A stretch of 64,000 nt of DNA, taken from NCBI RefSeq assembly GCF_004362805.1, contig NZ_SNYF01000006.1:310001-374000 (forward strand), given 5' to 3'. The notes below the pieces were generated by a model. That model did no database searches and was not told where the DNA came from. It worked only from the letters and a program-made list of their open reading frames with translations. The translations under genes and the position numbers were made by a program. The first letter of the stretch is position 1; the number at the start of each line of letters is the position of its first letter. Source of the DNA: Algoriphagus boseongensis (GTDB taxonomy: Bacteria; Bacteroidota; Bacteroidia; Cytophagales; Cyclobacteriaceae). Below are positions 43,871 to 51,861 of the stretch, one piece after another.

Positions 43871-43903
43871 AAAAAAATCCCCCGAGGGAAGCTCGGGGGA
43901 TTT
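43871..43903 (-). terminator. Terminator of the lipoprotein gene
   Basis: Perfect 12-pair stem, arms 43875-43886 and 43892-43903, five-base loop. On the minus strand the stem runs into a T-run. It lies 18 bases after the lipoprotein stop. Confidence 0.88.
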
Positions 43904-43920
43904 AATTGAATTTTCTATTA

Positions 43921-45111
43921 TCAACATTTGATATTTTCAAGACTACCTTTTTGGCTTTCACCATTAACGTTAAAGTCTGTCCACTTATTTTGTGGGTTAT
44001 TCAATGGTTTACAGGTTAAGGTTACCTTCCAAGTGTAGGTTTCGCAGGCCTTCAAATCCATTGTTTTTTGCATGGTTTGACCGTTGTAAGTCCATCCTTC
44101 AAGAGGACTATCCAAAGCACTTTGTGGGAAAGTGAATACCAAATTAGCTCCGGTAACGTCCTCTGCAGGGATGTAGGTAAAAGTAATTTCATTACCATTA
44201 ACTTGATAGCTGAAGCTTTTCTCGCAACCACCACATTCAATTACCTGTACAGTCGAGGTTGTTGAAGAAACACTTCCTTGATATCTAAAGGATGGTGTAG
44301 ATCTTACATATTGAGCAGAGTAAGTATAATTACCAGCAGTTCCGGTAGGGACATTATATGTAACTGAACGAACAGTAGATGTTACAGCTTCAGATGCAAC
44401 TACTTGATTGCTTGAATTCAAGATTTGTATAAAGCCCCCTGTAAGGGTTTCAGCTGAAGTAGAAACTGTAGCGGTTAAGCTAAATGCAGTTCCTTCGCAA
44501 ATAGGTTCTGTTGTTCCGGGAGAAAGAGAAGTAGTCGTACAGATTCCAATCAATGCATAGGATACATCACCCGCATCCAATGGATTTCCACCACCAGTTT
44601 GTCTCCATTGTTCAGTGATTACATCACCGGCTTTCCAATCTGTAGGAAGGTTCCTGGAAACAACAAATGGAGTTCCGACTGTAAGTTGACCAACTCCTAT
44701 CCAAGTAGCGGTTCCTTCATCATAATATTGAAGGTTATTTCCGTTTGGATTGGGACTGGAAAGCGTGAATCTATATTCGATGGTTGTTGGTGTATTCCAA
44801 ACCTCAACATTTAAAGTTTTTGTACTTGGATTATTTTGATTACCAAAAGTTGTAGATAGATCTCCAGTTGCTTTATACATAGACCCAGAAGTGGAGGTTA
44901 TACAATCCGTGTCGAAATTTCCACCCCCTGTAAGAGTTAGAGCATTCTCATTTCCAACTGTACCAACAGGATCCAACTTGAATCCCCCCTTTTCTGCAGC
45001 AGCCTGCTCATTCATCAGGTCTGCATCCTCGAATGTTGCCGTCTGGCTACATCCACCTAGAATCAGCCCCACCAGAGCTAATCCTAAAAGATTTGTTTTA
45101 AAAGTTTTCAT
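43921..45111 (-). CDS. Cysteine-containing surface lipoprotein with Ig-like region
   Basis: From the ATG at 45111 (MKTFKTNLLGLALVGLILGGC) the protein has 396 residues with lipidated Cys21. An earlier in-frame start is rejected because it adds 14 residues before the signal. The middle has a beta-sandwich look (PICEGTAFSLTATVS, TAGNYTYSAQYVRSTPSFRY), as in repeated Ig-like modules of Bacteroidota surface proteins. Cysteines occur at GICTTT, PICEGT, VIECGGCEKS, KACETYTWKVTLTC and the final ENIKC, so disulfides are likely. Function unknown; adhesion or binding is inference. Confidence 0.7.
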   Translation of the reverse strand: MKTFKTNLLGLALVGLILGGCSQTATFEDADLMNEQAAAEKGGFKLDPVGTVGNENALTLTGGGNFDTDCITSTSGSMYKATGDLSTTFGNQNNPSTKTLNVEVWNTPTTIEYRFTLSSPNPNGNNLQYYDEGTATWIGVGQLTVGTPFVVSRNLPTDWKAGDVITEQWRQTGGGNPLDAGDVSYALIGICTTTSLSPGTTEPICEGTAFSLTATVSTSAETLTGGFIQILNSSNQVVASEAVTSTVRSVTYNVPTGTAGNYTYSAQYVRSTPSFRYQGSVSSTTSTVQVIECGGCEKSFSYQVNGNEITFTYIPAEDVTGANLVFTFPQSALDSPLEGWTYNGQTMQKTMDLKACETYTWKVTLTCKPLNNPQNKWTDFNVNGESQKGSLENIKC

Positions 45112-45182
45112 AGTGTCTTTTTTAAATTTTACACTAAGATAAATGTATTTCACTTGATAATATTAGCAGTTCATTCAGAATT

Positions 45183-45207
45183 ATTTTTAGTAAAAAATAC
45201 TAAAAAT
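45183..45207. promoter_or_regulatory. Perfect inverted repeat between the lipoprotein gene and crtD
   Basis: Arms ATTTTTAGTA (45183-45192) and TACTAAAAAT (45198-45207) with AAAAA between. It lies in the divergent gap, 72 bases from the lipoprotein ATG and 162 from the crtD ATG. It lacks a terminator T-run and is placed where an operator would be. Confidence 0.45.
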
Positions 45208-45368
45208 GGGTTTTTGAGTCCGTTTGGGCACTTTTTGCTAAAAAATCAATGAATTTTGGTGATTAGCCATTAACTAAATTTTGATCAGCGGTAAAAAATG
45301 CCCCTTTTTTTGCACTCGAATCAAACATTTTATCTGATTTGTTGATCTTTATACAAACACCTTCCTCC

Positions 45369-46838
45369 ATGAAGAAAAAGGCTTTGATCATAGGTTCGGG
45401 AATTGCCGGCATAGCATCCGCACTTCGCCTTGCGGCTAAAGGCTTAGAGGTGGAAGTCTTTGAAGCCAATTCCTATCCCGGTGGAAAGCTTTCAGAAATA
45501 GAAATCAAAGGGTATCGTTTTGATGCAGGGCCTTCTCTTTTTACCCTACCTGAGCAGGTGGAAGAGCTCTTTCGACTATTTGGAAAAATTCCTGAGGATT
45601 ATTTCGAGTATACCCAGTTGGAGGTTGCCTGCAATTATTTCTGGGAAGACGGAAAGCGAATTCAGGCTTTTGCAGATTTGGGGAGGTTTGCAGATGAGGT
45701 GGAGTCCAAATTGGGAGAGCCGGGAGGAAATGTAAGAAAGGCTTTGCAGCGCTCTTCCTTTATCTATGAGCATTTGGCTCCGCTTTTTATGCATCGCTCA
45801 CTGCACAAATTTGGCACTTGGACCAATCCTCAGGCGCTAAAGTCTTATCTCAAAATGGGAAAACTGGGAATTTTCTCCACGATGAATCAGGCTAATGAGG
45901 AGCTTTTTTCCAATCCCAAGCTAGTCCAGCTTTTCAATCGCTATGCGACGTATAACGGTTCGGATCCTTACCAGACTCCTGCTACCCTAAATATCATTCC
46001 TCATCTGGAGTTCAATATCGGAGCCTATTTCCCTAAAAAAGGGATGCATGACATTACCCAGAGCCTTTTCCGGCTGGCGAAATCCCAAGGAGTGACTTTT
46101 CATTTCAATTCCAAAGTGGAGGAAATTCTCGTGGAGAATGGAAAAGCTGTGGGAATCAAGGCTGGTGATCAGGAAATTATGGGAGATCTGGTGGTCAATA
46201 ATATGGATATGGTCAATGCATACAAGACCATCCTCCGAAAACAAAAGCAGCCGAAGAAATTATTGGAGCAACCCAAATCCAGTTCGGCCCTGATTTTTTA
46301 TTGGGGAATTAAAAAGGTCTTCCCCGAATTGGAATTGCATAACATCCTGTTTTCGGAGGATTACCGGACAGAGTTTTCCCATATTTTCAAAAAAGGGAGT
46401 ATCTACTACGACCCGACAGTATATATCAATATAACCTCGGTTCACAAGCCAGATGATGCACCGGAAGGATGCATGAATTGGTTTACAATGATCAATGTAC
46501 CCAACAATCAAGGTCAGGATTGGGATCAGCTGATTGCCGAAGCCAGAAAAAATATCATTTCCAAAGTCAACAGGATTCTGAATACGGATTTGGAATCCTT
46601 AATAGAAGTAGAGGAGATTTTGGAGCCAAGGACCATAGAATCAAAAACTTCTTCTGCTCAGGGAGCGCTTTACGGGAATAGCTCCAACAACAGATTCGCG
46701 GCCTTCCTGAGACATGCGAATTATTCCTCTTCCATTAAAAATCTCTATTTCTGTGGAGGCTCGGTTCATCCGGGAGGAGGCATACCTCTTTCCTTGCTTT
46801 CTGCAAAAATCATGAGTGAGATGATCAGTCTGCAGTAG
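45369..46838 (+). CDS. crtD: Carotenoid desaturase, CrtI/CrtD family
   Basis: A 489-residue FAD enzyme. The N-terminal fold is ALIIGSGIAGIASALRLAAKGLEVEVFEANSYPGGK, followed by FDAGPSLFTLPE. The C-terminal FAD motif is YFCGGSVHPGGGIPLSLLSAKI. It resembles the Bacteroidota 1-hydroxycarotenoid 3,4-desaturases (CrtD), which act late in the route to monocyclic carotenoids, more than phytoene desaturases; that distinction is a judgement from the motif context. No crtB, crtI or crtY lies within the window. Its stop codon is inside an inverted repeat shared with recX. Confidence 0.82.
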   Translation: MKKKALIIGSGIAGIASALRLAAKGLEVEVFEANSYPGGKLSEIEIKGYRFDAGPSLFTLPEQVEELFRLFGKIPEDYFEYTQLEVACNYFWEDGKRIQAFADLGRFADEVESKLGEPGGNVRKALQRSSFIYEHLAPLFMHRSLHKFGTWTNPQALKSYLKMGKLGIFSTMNQANEELFSNPKLVQLFNRYATYNGSDPYQTPATLNIIPHLEFNIGAYFPKKGMHDITQSLFRLAKSQGVTFHFNSKVEEILVENGKAVGIKAGDQEIMGDLVVNNMDMVNAYKTILRKQKQPKKLLEQPKSSSALIFYWGIKKVFPELELHNILFSEDYRTEFSHIFKKGSIYYDPTVYINITSVHKPDDAPEGCMNWFTMINVPNNQGQDWDQLIAEARKNIISKVNRILNTDLESLIEVEEILEPRTIESKTSSAQGALYGNSSNNRFAAFLRHANYSSSIKNLYFCGGSVHPGGGIPLSLLSAKIMSEMISLQ

Positions 46839-46867
46839 GCAGTTATCAGTTTGCAGACTGCCTACTG
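46826..46867. repeat. Nested inverted repeats spanning the crtD and recX stop codons
   Basis: Two overlapping pairs: CAGTCTGC (46826-46833) with GCAGACTG (46853-46860), and CAGTAGGCAGT (46833-46843) with ACTGCCTACTG (46857-46867). They cannot form together. The left arm of the second pair holds the crtD stop and the right arm the recX stop. It could act as a terminator in both directions, though T-runs are poor. Confidence 0.6.
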
Positions 46868-47362
46868 AATACTGCCAATCGCTTCTTTGACCAAGTCTTG
46901 TTCAAATCCTTTGCTTATAAGGTATTGAATGACTTTGAAGCGTTTTTTGTAGGGATCTTTTTCGATGGTTTTCTCCCATTTCTTTTCAGTAGCCTGTACC
47001 AGTACCTCGTAGTATTCATCCGGATCAATTTCCAATAAAGCCTTTCGGATTAAATCTGTTGGGATTTCCCGAAGCTTCAATTCGCGGGTAATTCGATTTC
47101 TTCCCCACTTTTTTATCCGGAATTTTCCTCTTGCAAAAGCTCTCGCAAATCGTTCTTCATTCAGAAATCCGTCCTTGGTTAGCGTATCAATAAGCTGGTC
47201 TACCGCATCCCCTTTGATGCTTTTTTCATAAAGTTTCCTCCGAACCTCCCAGGCACATCGCTCCTGATAGGCACAAAAAGTCTCCAATTTTCCCTTTGAC
47301 TCTTCCAGGCTCCAGGACATTTTTGGAGTTTGATCTGGGTTATTTTTTCCCCAAGTGGACAT
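46862..47362 (-). CDS. recX: Regulatory protein RecX
   Basis: A 166-residue helical protein that limits RecA filament growth. Three-helix repeats are recognisable: AWEVRRKLYEKSIKGDAVDQLIDTLTKDGFLNEERFARAFARG, then KKWGRNRITRELKLREIPTDLIRKALLEI and YKKRFKVIQYLISKGFEQDLVKEAI. recA is not in the window. It is divergent from tpiA (68-base gap) and convergent with crtD. Confidence 0.9.
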   Translation of the reverse strand: MSTWGKNNPDQTPKMSWSLEESKGKLETFCAYQERCAWEVRRKLYEKSIKGDAVDQLIDTLTKDGFLNEERFARAFARGKFRIKKWGRNRITRELKLREIPTDLIRKALLEIDPDEYYEVLVQATEKKWEKTIEKDPYKKRFKVIQYLISKGFEQDLVKEAIGSIQ

Positions 47363-47430
47363 TTTTGGTAATTTTAAGCCAAAATACCCTTCGCTAGAGT
47401 TTTTTCAAACCTTATAAACTTAATCCTCTC

Positions 47431-48192
47431 ATGAGAAAGAAAATTGTTGCCGGCAACTGGAAGATGAACATGACCTACGAAGAAGGTCAGAAACTTACCT
47501 CTGAAATCGTCAATATGTTCAAAGACGAAGCCGTCAAAAATGTTCAGGTGGTCTTGAATCCTCCCTTCCCACATATTTATCCTGTAAAAAAGCTGATTGG
47601 TGACACCGAAGGCATTTTCATGGGTTCTCAGAATTGTTCGGATAAGGAATCTGGAGCATTTACCGGAGAGGTTTCAGCCAAGATTTTGGCCTCTTTTGGA
47701 GTTCAGTTTGTGATTTTGGGACATTCAGAGAGAAGAGAATATTTCAAGGAGAGCAATGAATTGCTTTCTGCTAAAGTGAAGCAGGCCTTGGCTCATGGAT
47801 TGACTCCTATCTTTTGCTGTGGAGAATCTTTGGAGATTCGAAATGCCGGAACCCACGAGGCAAATGTGAAATTTCAACTTACCGAAAGCCTATTTGATCT
47901 TTCTCCAGAGGATTTTTCAAAAGTTGTGATTGCTTATGAGCCAATCTGGGCAATTGGCACCGGAAAAACTGCAACTTCAGACCAAGCGCAAGAAATGCAC
48001 TTGGCTTTGAGAAGACATATAGCTTCCAAGTATGGAAAAGAAATCGCTGATGACACCTCAATCCTTTACGGAGGTAGTGCCAATCCAGGCAATGCCAAGG
48101 AGCTTTTTTCCAAGCCTGATGTGGACGGAGGTCTAATCGGTGGAGCTTCTTTGAAGTCAAGAGACTTTATCGATATCGTTAAGTCATTCTAA
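47431..48192 (+). CDS. tpiA: Triose-phosphate isomerase
   Basis: Interconverts dihydroxyacetone phosphate and glyceraldehyde-3-phosphate. The 253 residues carry all active-site motifs: the Lys in AGNWKMNMT, the His in ILGHSERREYF, the Glu in AYEPIWAIGTGK with the mobile loop, and the phosphate loop YGGSANPGNA and GGLIGGASLK. It has its own terminator. Confidence 0.98.
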   Translation: MRKKIVAGNWKMNMTYEEGQKLTSEIVNMFKDEAVKNVQVVLNPPFPHIYPVKKLIGDTEGIFMGSQNCSDKESGAFTGEVSAKILASFGVQFVILGHSERREYFKESNELLSAKVKQALAHGLTPIFCCGESLEIRNAGTHEANVKFQLTESLFDLSPEDFSKVVIAYEPIWAIGTGKTATSDQAQEMHLALRRHIASKYGKEIADDTSILYGGSANPGNAKELFSKPDVDGGLIGGASLKSRDFIDIVKSF

Positions 48193-48222
48193 GTATTACC
48201 CAATTCTATCTATAGTTTACCT

Positions 48223-48252
48223 CAGGTCTGTGTATTCACAGACCTGTTCTTT
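48223..48252 (+). terminator. Terminator after tpiA
   Basis: Perfect 10-pair stem, arms 48223-48232 and 48237-48246, TATT loop, followed by TTCTTT. Confidence 0.82.
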
Positions 48253-48276
48253 ATCTCACCTTTAGTAAAAAAAGCA

Positions 48277-49104
48277 ATGGATTACCTGGAGTTTAAAATC
48301 AAATGCCTGGAAGAGTTTCGGGAAATCCTGATTGCTGAATTGGCTGAAATTGGGTTTGATTCCTTTTTGGAAACTGAGGAGGGAATTGATGCCTATGCTC
48401 CAGAGGCGGATTTTAATCGAGAATCCTTTGAGCAAATCATCGAAAATTATCGGGATCAGGCTCAGCTTACTTTGACTGAAGGCCTGATGCCCAAGGTAAA
48501 TTGGAATGAAGAATGGGAAAAGAATTACGATCCTATTGCGGTAGATGACTTGGTTTATGTCCGGGCTTCCTTTCATGAACCTCAGCCAGGCTTTCGATAT
48601 GAGATAGTCATCAATCCAAAAATGTCTTTTGGAACAGGTCATCATGCTACCACTTTCCAGATGCTAAGACTCCAAGGAGAGATCGACCACCAAGGAAAAA
48701 GAGTTTTGGATGTGGGTTCCGGAACCGGAATCTTGGCCATCATGGCTCACCTTCTCGGAGCGAATCAGGTCGAGGCCTTTGACATCGATGATTGGTGTGT
48801 GGAAAATGGAAATGAGAATTTTGATCTGAATGGACTAAAAACCCGTATGGGCTTAGGAACCATTCGTCAGGTAAATCCTCAGGGTCCTTATGAAATTATC
48901 CTTGCCAATATCAACAAGAATGTCCTGCTTGATGAAATGAAAATCTATGCAGATCTGCTTGCAGAAAATGGCTATTTATTACTGAGCGGTTTCTACACAG
49001 AAGACATTGATGACTTAGTCAATCTTGCCAAAACCTTAGGTTTGGAATTGAAAAAATCCTCTTCCAAAGACAATTGGGCGGCTTTAATTTTACAAAAGGA
49101 CTAA
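48277..49104 (+). CDS. prmA: Ribosomal protein L11 methyltransferase
   Basis: Trimethylates lysines and the N terminus of ribosomal protein L11. The 275 residues show the N-terminal recognition domain (about 1-95, ending VNWNEEWEKNYDPI) and the SAM domain with FGTGHHATTFQML, VLDVGSGTGILAI and the catalytic-side ILANINKNVLLDEM. It is followed one base later by a small membrane protein gene. Confidence 0.95.
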   Translation: MDYLEFKIKCLEEFREILIAELAEIGFDSFLETEEGIDAYAPEADFNRESFEQIIENYRDQAQLTLTEGLMPKVNWNEEWEKNYDPIAVDDLVYVRASFHEPQPGFRYEIVINPKMSFGTGHHATTFQMLRLQGEIDHQGKRVLDVGSGTGILAIMAHLLGANQVEAFDIDDWCVENGNENFDLNGLKTRMGLGTIRQVNPQGPYEIILANINKNVLLDEMKIYADLLAENGYLLLSGFYTEDIDDLVNLAKTLGLELKKSSSKDNWAALILQKD

Positions 49105-49105
49105 C

Positions 49106-49306
49106 ATGCAAGAATTGATTATTTATGCATTCTTGTTTTTGGCATTGCTTGGGCATTGCCTATTGGCAGGAACAATGTATCGCAAAGTCCATGCGGATGA
49201 GGAGTTGAGTTTAACGGAAAAAAACTTCTGGAAGCTAAGAGCTTTGATATTTCCGCTCTTGTTTTGGTTTTATTACCACCAGGAAAAAAAGAGGAGAAGT
49301 TCATAG
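49106..49306 (+). CDS. Small membrane protein, unknown function
   Basis: A 66-residue protein beginning one base after the prmA stop, so certainly in its operon if real. It has a first helix (IIYAFLFLALLGHCLLAGTMY) and a hydrophobic second stretch (FPLLFWFYYH), then a basic tail (KKRRSS). The acidic middle (ADEELSLTEKNFWK) is amphipathic. No family recognised. Confidence 0.6.
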   Translation: MQELIIYAFLFLALLGHCLLAGTMYRKVHADEELSLTEKNFWKLRALIFPLLFWFYYHQEKKRRSS

Positions 49307-49377
49307 AACTAGAAACTTTTTAGTCTCTTTTTCCGCTTATTGCCTATGACCCTATTCTGGGGAGTAGCTTACCCAAT

Positions 49378-49385
49378 TACTTTTG
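49378..49385 (+). promoter_or_regulatory. -7 box of recJ
   Basis: TACTTTTG matches TAnnTTTG and ends 12 bases before the recJ ATG, so the leader is very short. Confidence 0.45.
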
Positions 49386-49397
49386 TAATTTTACCCT

Positions 49398-51122
49398 ATG
49401 GAGTACGTCTGGAAACAAAAACCTAAAGCATCCCAAGCAGCTATTGAAAAGCTAGGAAAGGAAATCAATGTGAATCCTACCCTGGCCAACATGCTGATCA
49501 ATCGTGGTGTGGATAATTTTGATCAGGCGAAGGACTACTTCCGCCCTAGTTTGAGCCAATTGCATGATCCTTTTTTGATGAAGGACATGGAAGCAGCGAT
49601 TCAAAGAATTGAAAAGGCTGTAGTTGGTCAGGAAAAAATTCTGGTCTATGGAGATTACGACGTAGACGGAACCACGGCTGTGGCTCTGGTTTATGGTTTT
49701 TTAAAAGGGTTTTATCCCCATGTGGATTTTTATATCCCAGATCGATATAAGGAAGGTTACGGGATTTCCGAGCGGGGAGTAAGATTCGCCGCAGAGAGTG
49801 GATTTTCCTTGGTCATTGCACTGGATTGTGGGATCAAAGCCATTGACAAAGTCCGATTGGCGGCTGAATTGGGAGTTGATTTCATCATTTGTGATCACCA
49901 TACACCGGGAGAAGAGCTTCCCGCAGCGGTGGCAGTTTTGGATGCTAAAAGAGAGGATTGTACCTACCCTTACAAGGAATTGAGCGGATGTGGGGTTGGA
50001 TTTAAATTGATTCAAGGCTATGCCAAAAGGCATGGAATTGAGGAATCTGTCTTATACCCATACCTGGATTTGTTGGCGGTAAGTATTGCTGCCGATATCG
50101 TACCAATCACTGGAGAAAACCGAATCTTGGCCTATTACGGTTTGGATAGGATCAACAATACTCCAAGACCTGGACTTAAGGCTTTGATCATTCAGGCCAA
50201 AGTGGAAAAGGAAATCCAGATTTCAGATATAGTTTTTAAAATCGGCCCAAGGATTAATGCTTCGGGAAGATTGGAACATGCAAAGGCCTCCGTTGAGCTT
50301 TTGATTTCCTCTAATCTCGATGAAGCAATCGAGCGAGCAAAATTGGTCGATGAGGTCAATTCTACGAGAAGAAACTTTGACGAAAACATCACCAAGGAAG
50401 CTTTTGAAATGCTGGCGGCACGGGAAGAGGAAGCTGAGTGGAATTCCACAGTTTTGTTCAAAGAGGATTGGCATAAAGGGGTGATTGGAATTGTAGCTAG
50501 CCGCTGCATTGAAAAATATTACCGCCCTACGATCATCCTGACAGAATCCAATAACAAGGCAACTGGAAGCGCCAGATCGGTAGTAGACTTCGATATCTAC
50601 GAAGCCATTGCGGAATGCGCTGAGCTTTTGGACCAATTCGGTGGGCACAAGTATGCCGCAGGTCTTACCCTTTCGGTGGAAAATGTTCCGGCATTTCAGG
50701 AAAAATTCGAATTGGTAGTTCGAAGCAGAATTGAAGAAGTTCACAGAAAGCCCGTAATTGAAGTGGATGATGTGCTGCTTTTGGACCAGATCAATTACAA
50801 GTTTTATAATATCTTGAAGCAGATGGCACCATTTGGTCCGGGGAATACCGAACCTGTTTTTCGAATCAATAATGTCTATGCAGACGAGGTAACTGTCTTG
50901 AAAGACAAACATCTTCGATTCAAAATCGTGCAAGATGGGCAAGTGACTACGCCGGTTTGTTTGGGTTTTGGGATGGCAGATCGAGCCAAAGATCCTGACC
51001 TGACTACCGTTAATTTGCTCCGTGCTAAAATGAGATTCGACATTGTGGCAGAGATGCGGGAGAATTTCTTCCGGGACAAAAGTAGTTTGCAACTCTACGT
51101 GAAAGACATCAAATTTGACTGA
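49398..51122 (+). CDS. recJ: Single-stranded-DNA-specific exonuclease RecJ
   Basis: A 574-residue 5'-3' exonuclease of recombination and mismatch repair. The DHH phosphoesterase motifs are intact: [34 protein letters not shown] and SGCGVGFKL. The DHHA1 region includes [24 protein letters not shown] and [11 protein letters not shown], and a C-terminal OB domain follows. Its stop lies one base before the lptB start at 51124. Confidence 0.96.
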   Translation: MEYVWKQKPKASQAAIEKLGKEINVNPTLANMLINRGVDNFDQAKDYFRPSLSQLHDPFLMKDMEAAIQRIEKAVVGQEKILVYGDYDVDGTTAVALVYGFLKGFYPHVDFYIPDRYKEGYGISERGVRFAAESGFSLVIALDCGIKAIDKVRLAAELGVDFIICDHHTPGEELPAAVAVLDAKREDCTYPYKELSGCGVGFKLIQGYAKRHGIEESVLYPYLDLLAVSIAADIVPITGENRILAYYGLDRINNTPRPGLKALIIQAKVEKEIQISDIVFKIGPRINASGRLEHAKASVELLISSNLDEAIERAKLVDEVNSTRRNFDENITKEAFEMLAAREEEAEWNSTVLFKEDWHKGVIGIVASRCIEKYYRPTIILTESNNKATGSARSVVDFDIYEAIAECAELLDQFGGHKYAAGLTLSVENVPAFQEKFELVVRSRIEEVHRKPVIEVDDVLLLDQINYKFYNILKQMAPFGPGNTEPVFRINNVYADEVTVLKDKHLRFKIVQDGQVTTPVCLGFGMADRAKDPDLTTVNLLRAKMRFDIVAEMRENFFRDKSSLQLYVKDIKFD

Positions 51123-51123
51123 T

Positions 51124-51861
51124 ATGATTCTTCGAGCTGAACACCTGGTCAAAATTTACAAAGGTCGCCGAGTGGTGAATGATATTTCCGTGCAGGTGGA
51201 GCAAGGGGAAATCGTCGGACTTTTAGGTCCAAATGGAGCAGGAAAGACTACTTCTTTTTACATGATTGTAGGTCTGATTCAACCCAATGAGGGAAAGATT
51301 TTTTTGGAGAATGAGGAAATCACTGATCTTCCTATGTACAAAAGAGCCAAACTTGGAATTGGCTATTTGGCTCAGGAGGCTTCAGTTTTTCGAAAACTTT
51401 CTGTGGAGGAAAATATCATGGCTGTTTTGGAAATGACCAAAATGCCAAAGGCTCAGCAAAAGGAAAAAGTGGAAAGTTTGCTGGAGGAATTTAGCTTAAC
51501 CCATGTCCGAAAAAACCTTGGGATGGTGCTCTCTGGTGGAGAAAGAAGGAGAACTGAGATTGCAAGAGCTTTGGCAGTAGATCCAAAATTTGTCTTGTTA
51601 GACGAGCCATTTGCAGGAGTTGACCCAATTGCGGTTGAAGAGATTCAAACTATTGTAGCCAAGCTGAAGACAAAAAATATCGGCATATTGATCACCGACC
51701 ACAATGTTAACGAGACCCTTTCCATCACCGATCGGGCATATTTGATGTTTGAAGGTAGATTGCTAAAGGCGGGATCGGCAGAGGAATTGGCGGCAGACGA
51801 GCAAGTCAGAAAAGTCTACCTCGGTAGCCAGTTTGAGCTCAAACGAAAAGTTTTTAATTAA
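51124..51861 (+). CDS. lptB: LPS export ABC transporter ATPase LptB
   Basis: The 245-residue ATPase that powers LptFG in LPS extraction. It has Walker A ([11 protein letters not shown]), the Q-loop in [24 protein letters not shown] (an LptB hallmark), signature [15 protein letters not shown], Walker [14 protein letters not shown] and the H-loop [11 protein letters not shown] chose the ATG at 51124 over the TTG at 51115, which overlaps recJ. Its stop shares a base with the GH3 start. lptC is at 12835, and lptFG are not in the window. Confidence 0.95.
   Translation: MILRAEHLVKIYKGRRVVNDISVQVEQGEIVGLLGPNGAGKTTSFYMIVGLIQPNEGKIFLENEEITDLPMYKRAKLGIGYLAQEASVFRKLSVEENIMAVLEMTKMPKAQQKEKVESLLEEFSLTHVRKNLGMVLSGGERRRTEIARALAVDPKFVLLDEPFAGVDPIAVEEIQTIVAKLKTKNIGILITDHNVNETLSITDRAYLMFEGRLLKAGSAEELAADEQVRKVYLGSQFELKRKVFN

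Noticed and set aside
50223-51152. A 309-codon open frame on the minus strand inside recJ
   Set aside because: It is antisense to a complete RecJ with all DHH motifs, its residues show no family pattern, and its composition is that of a reversed coding strand.
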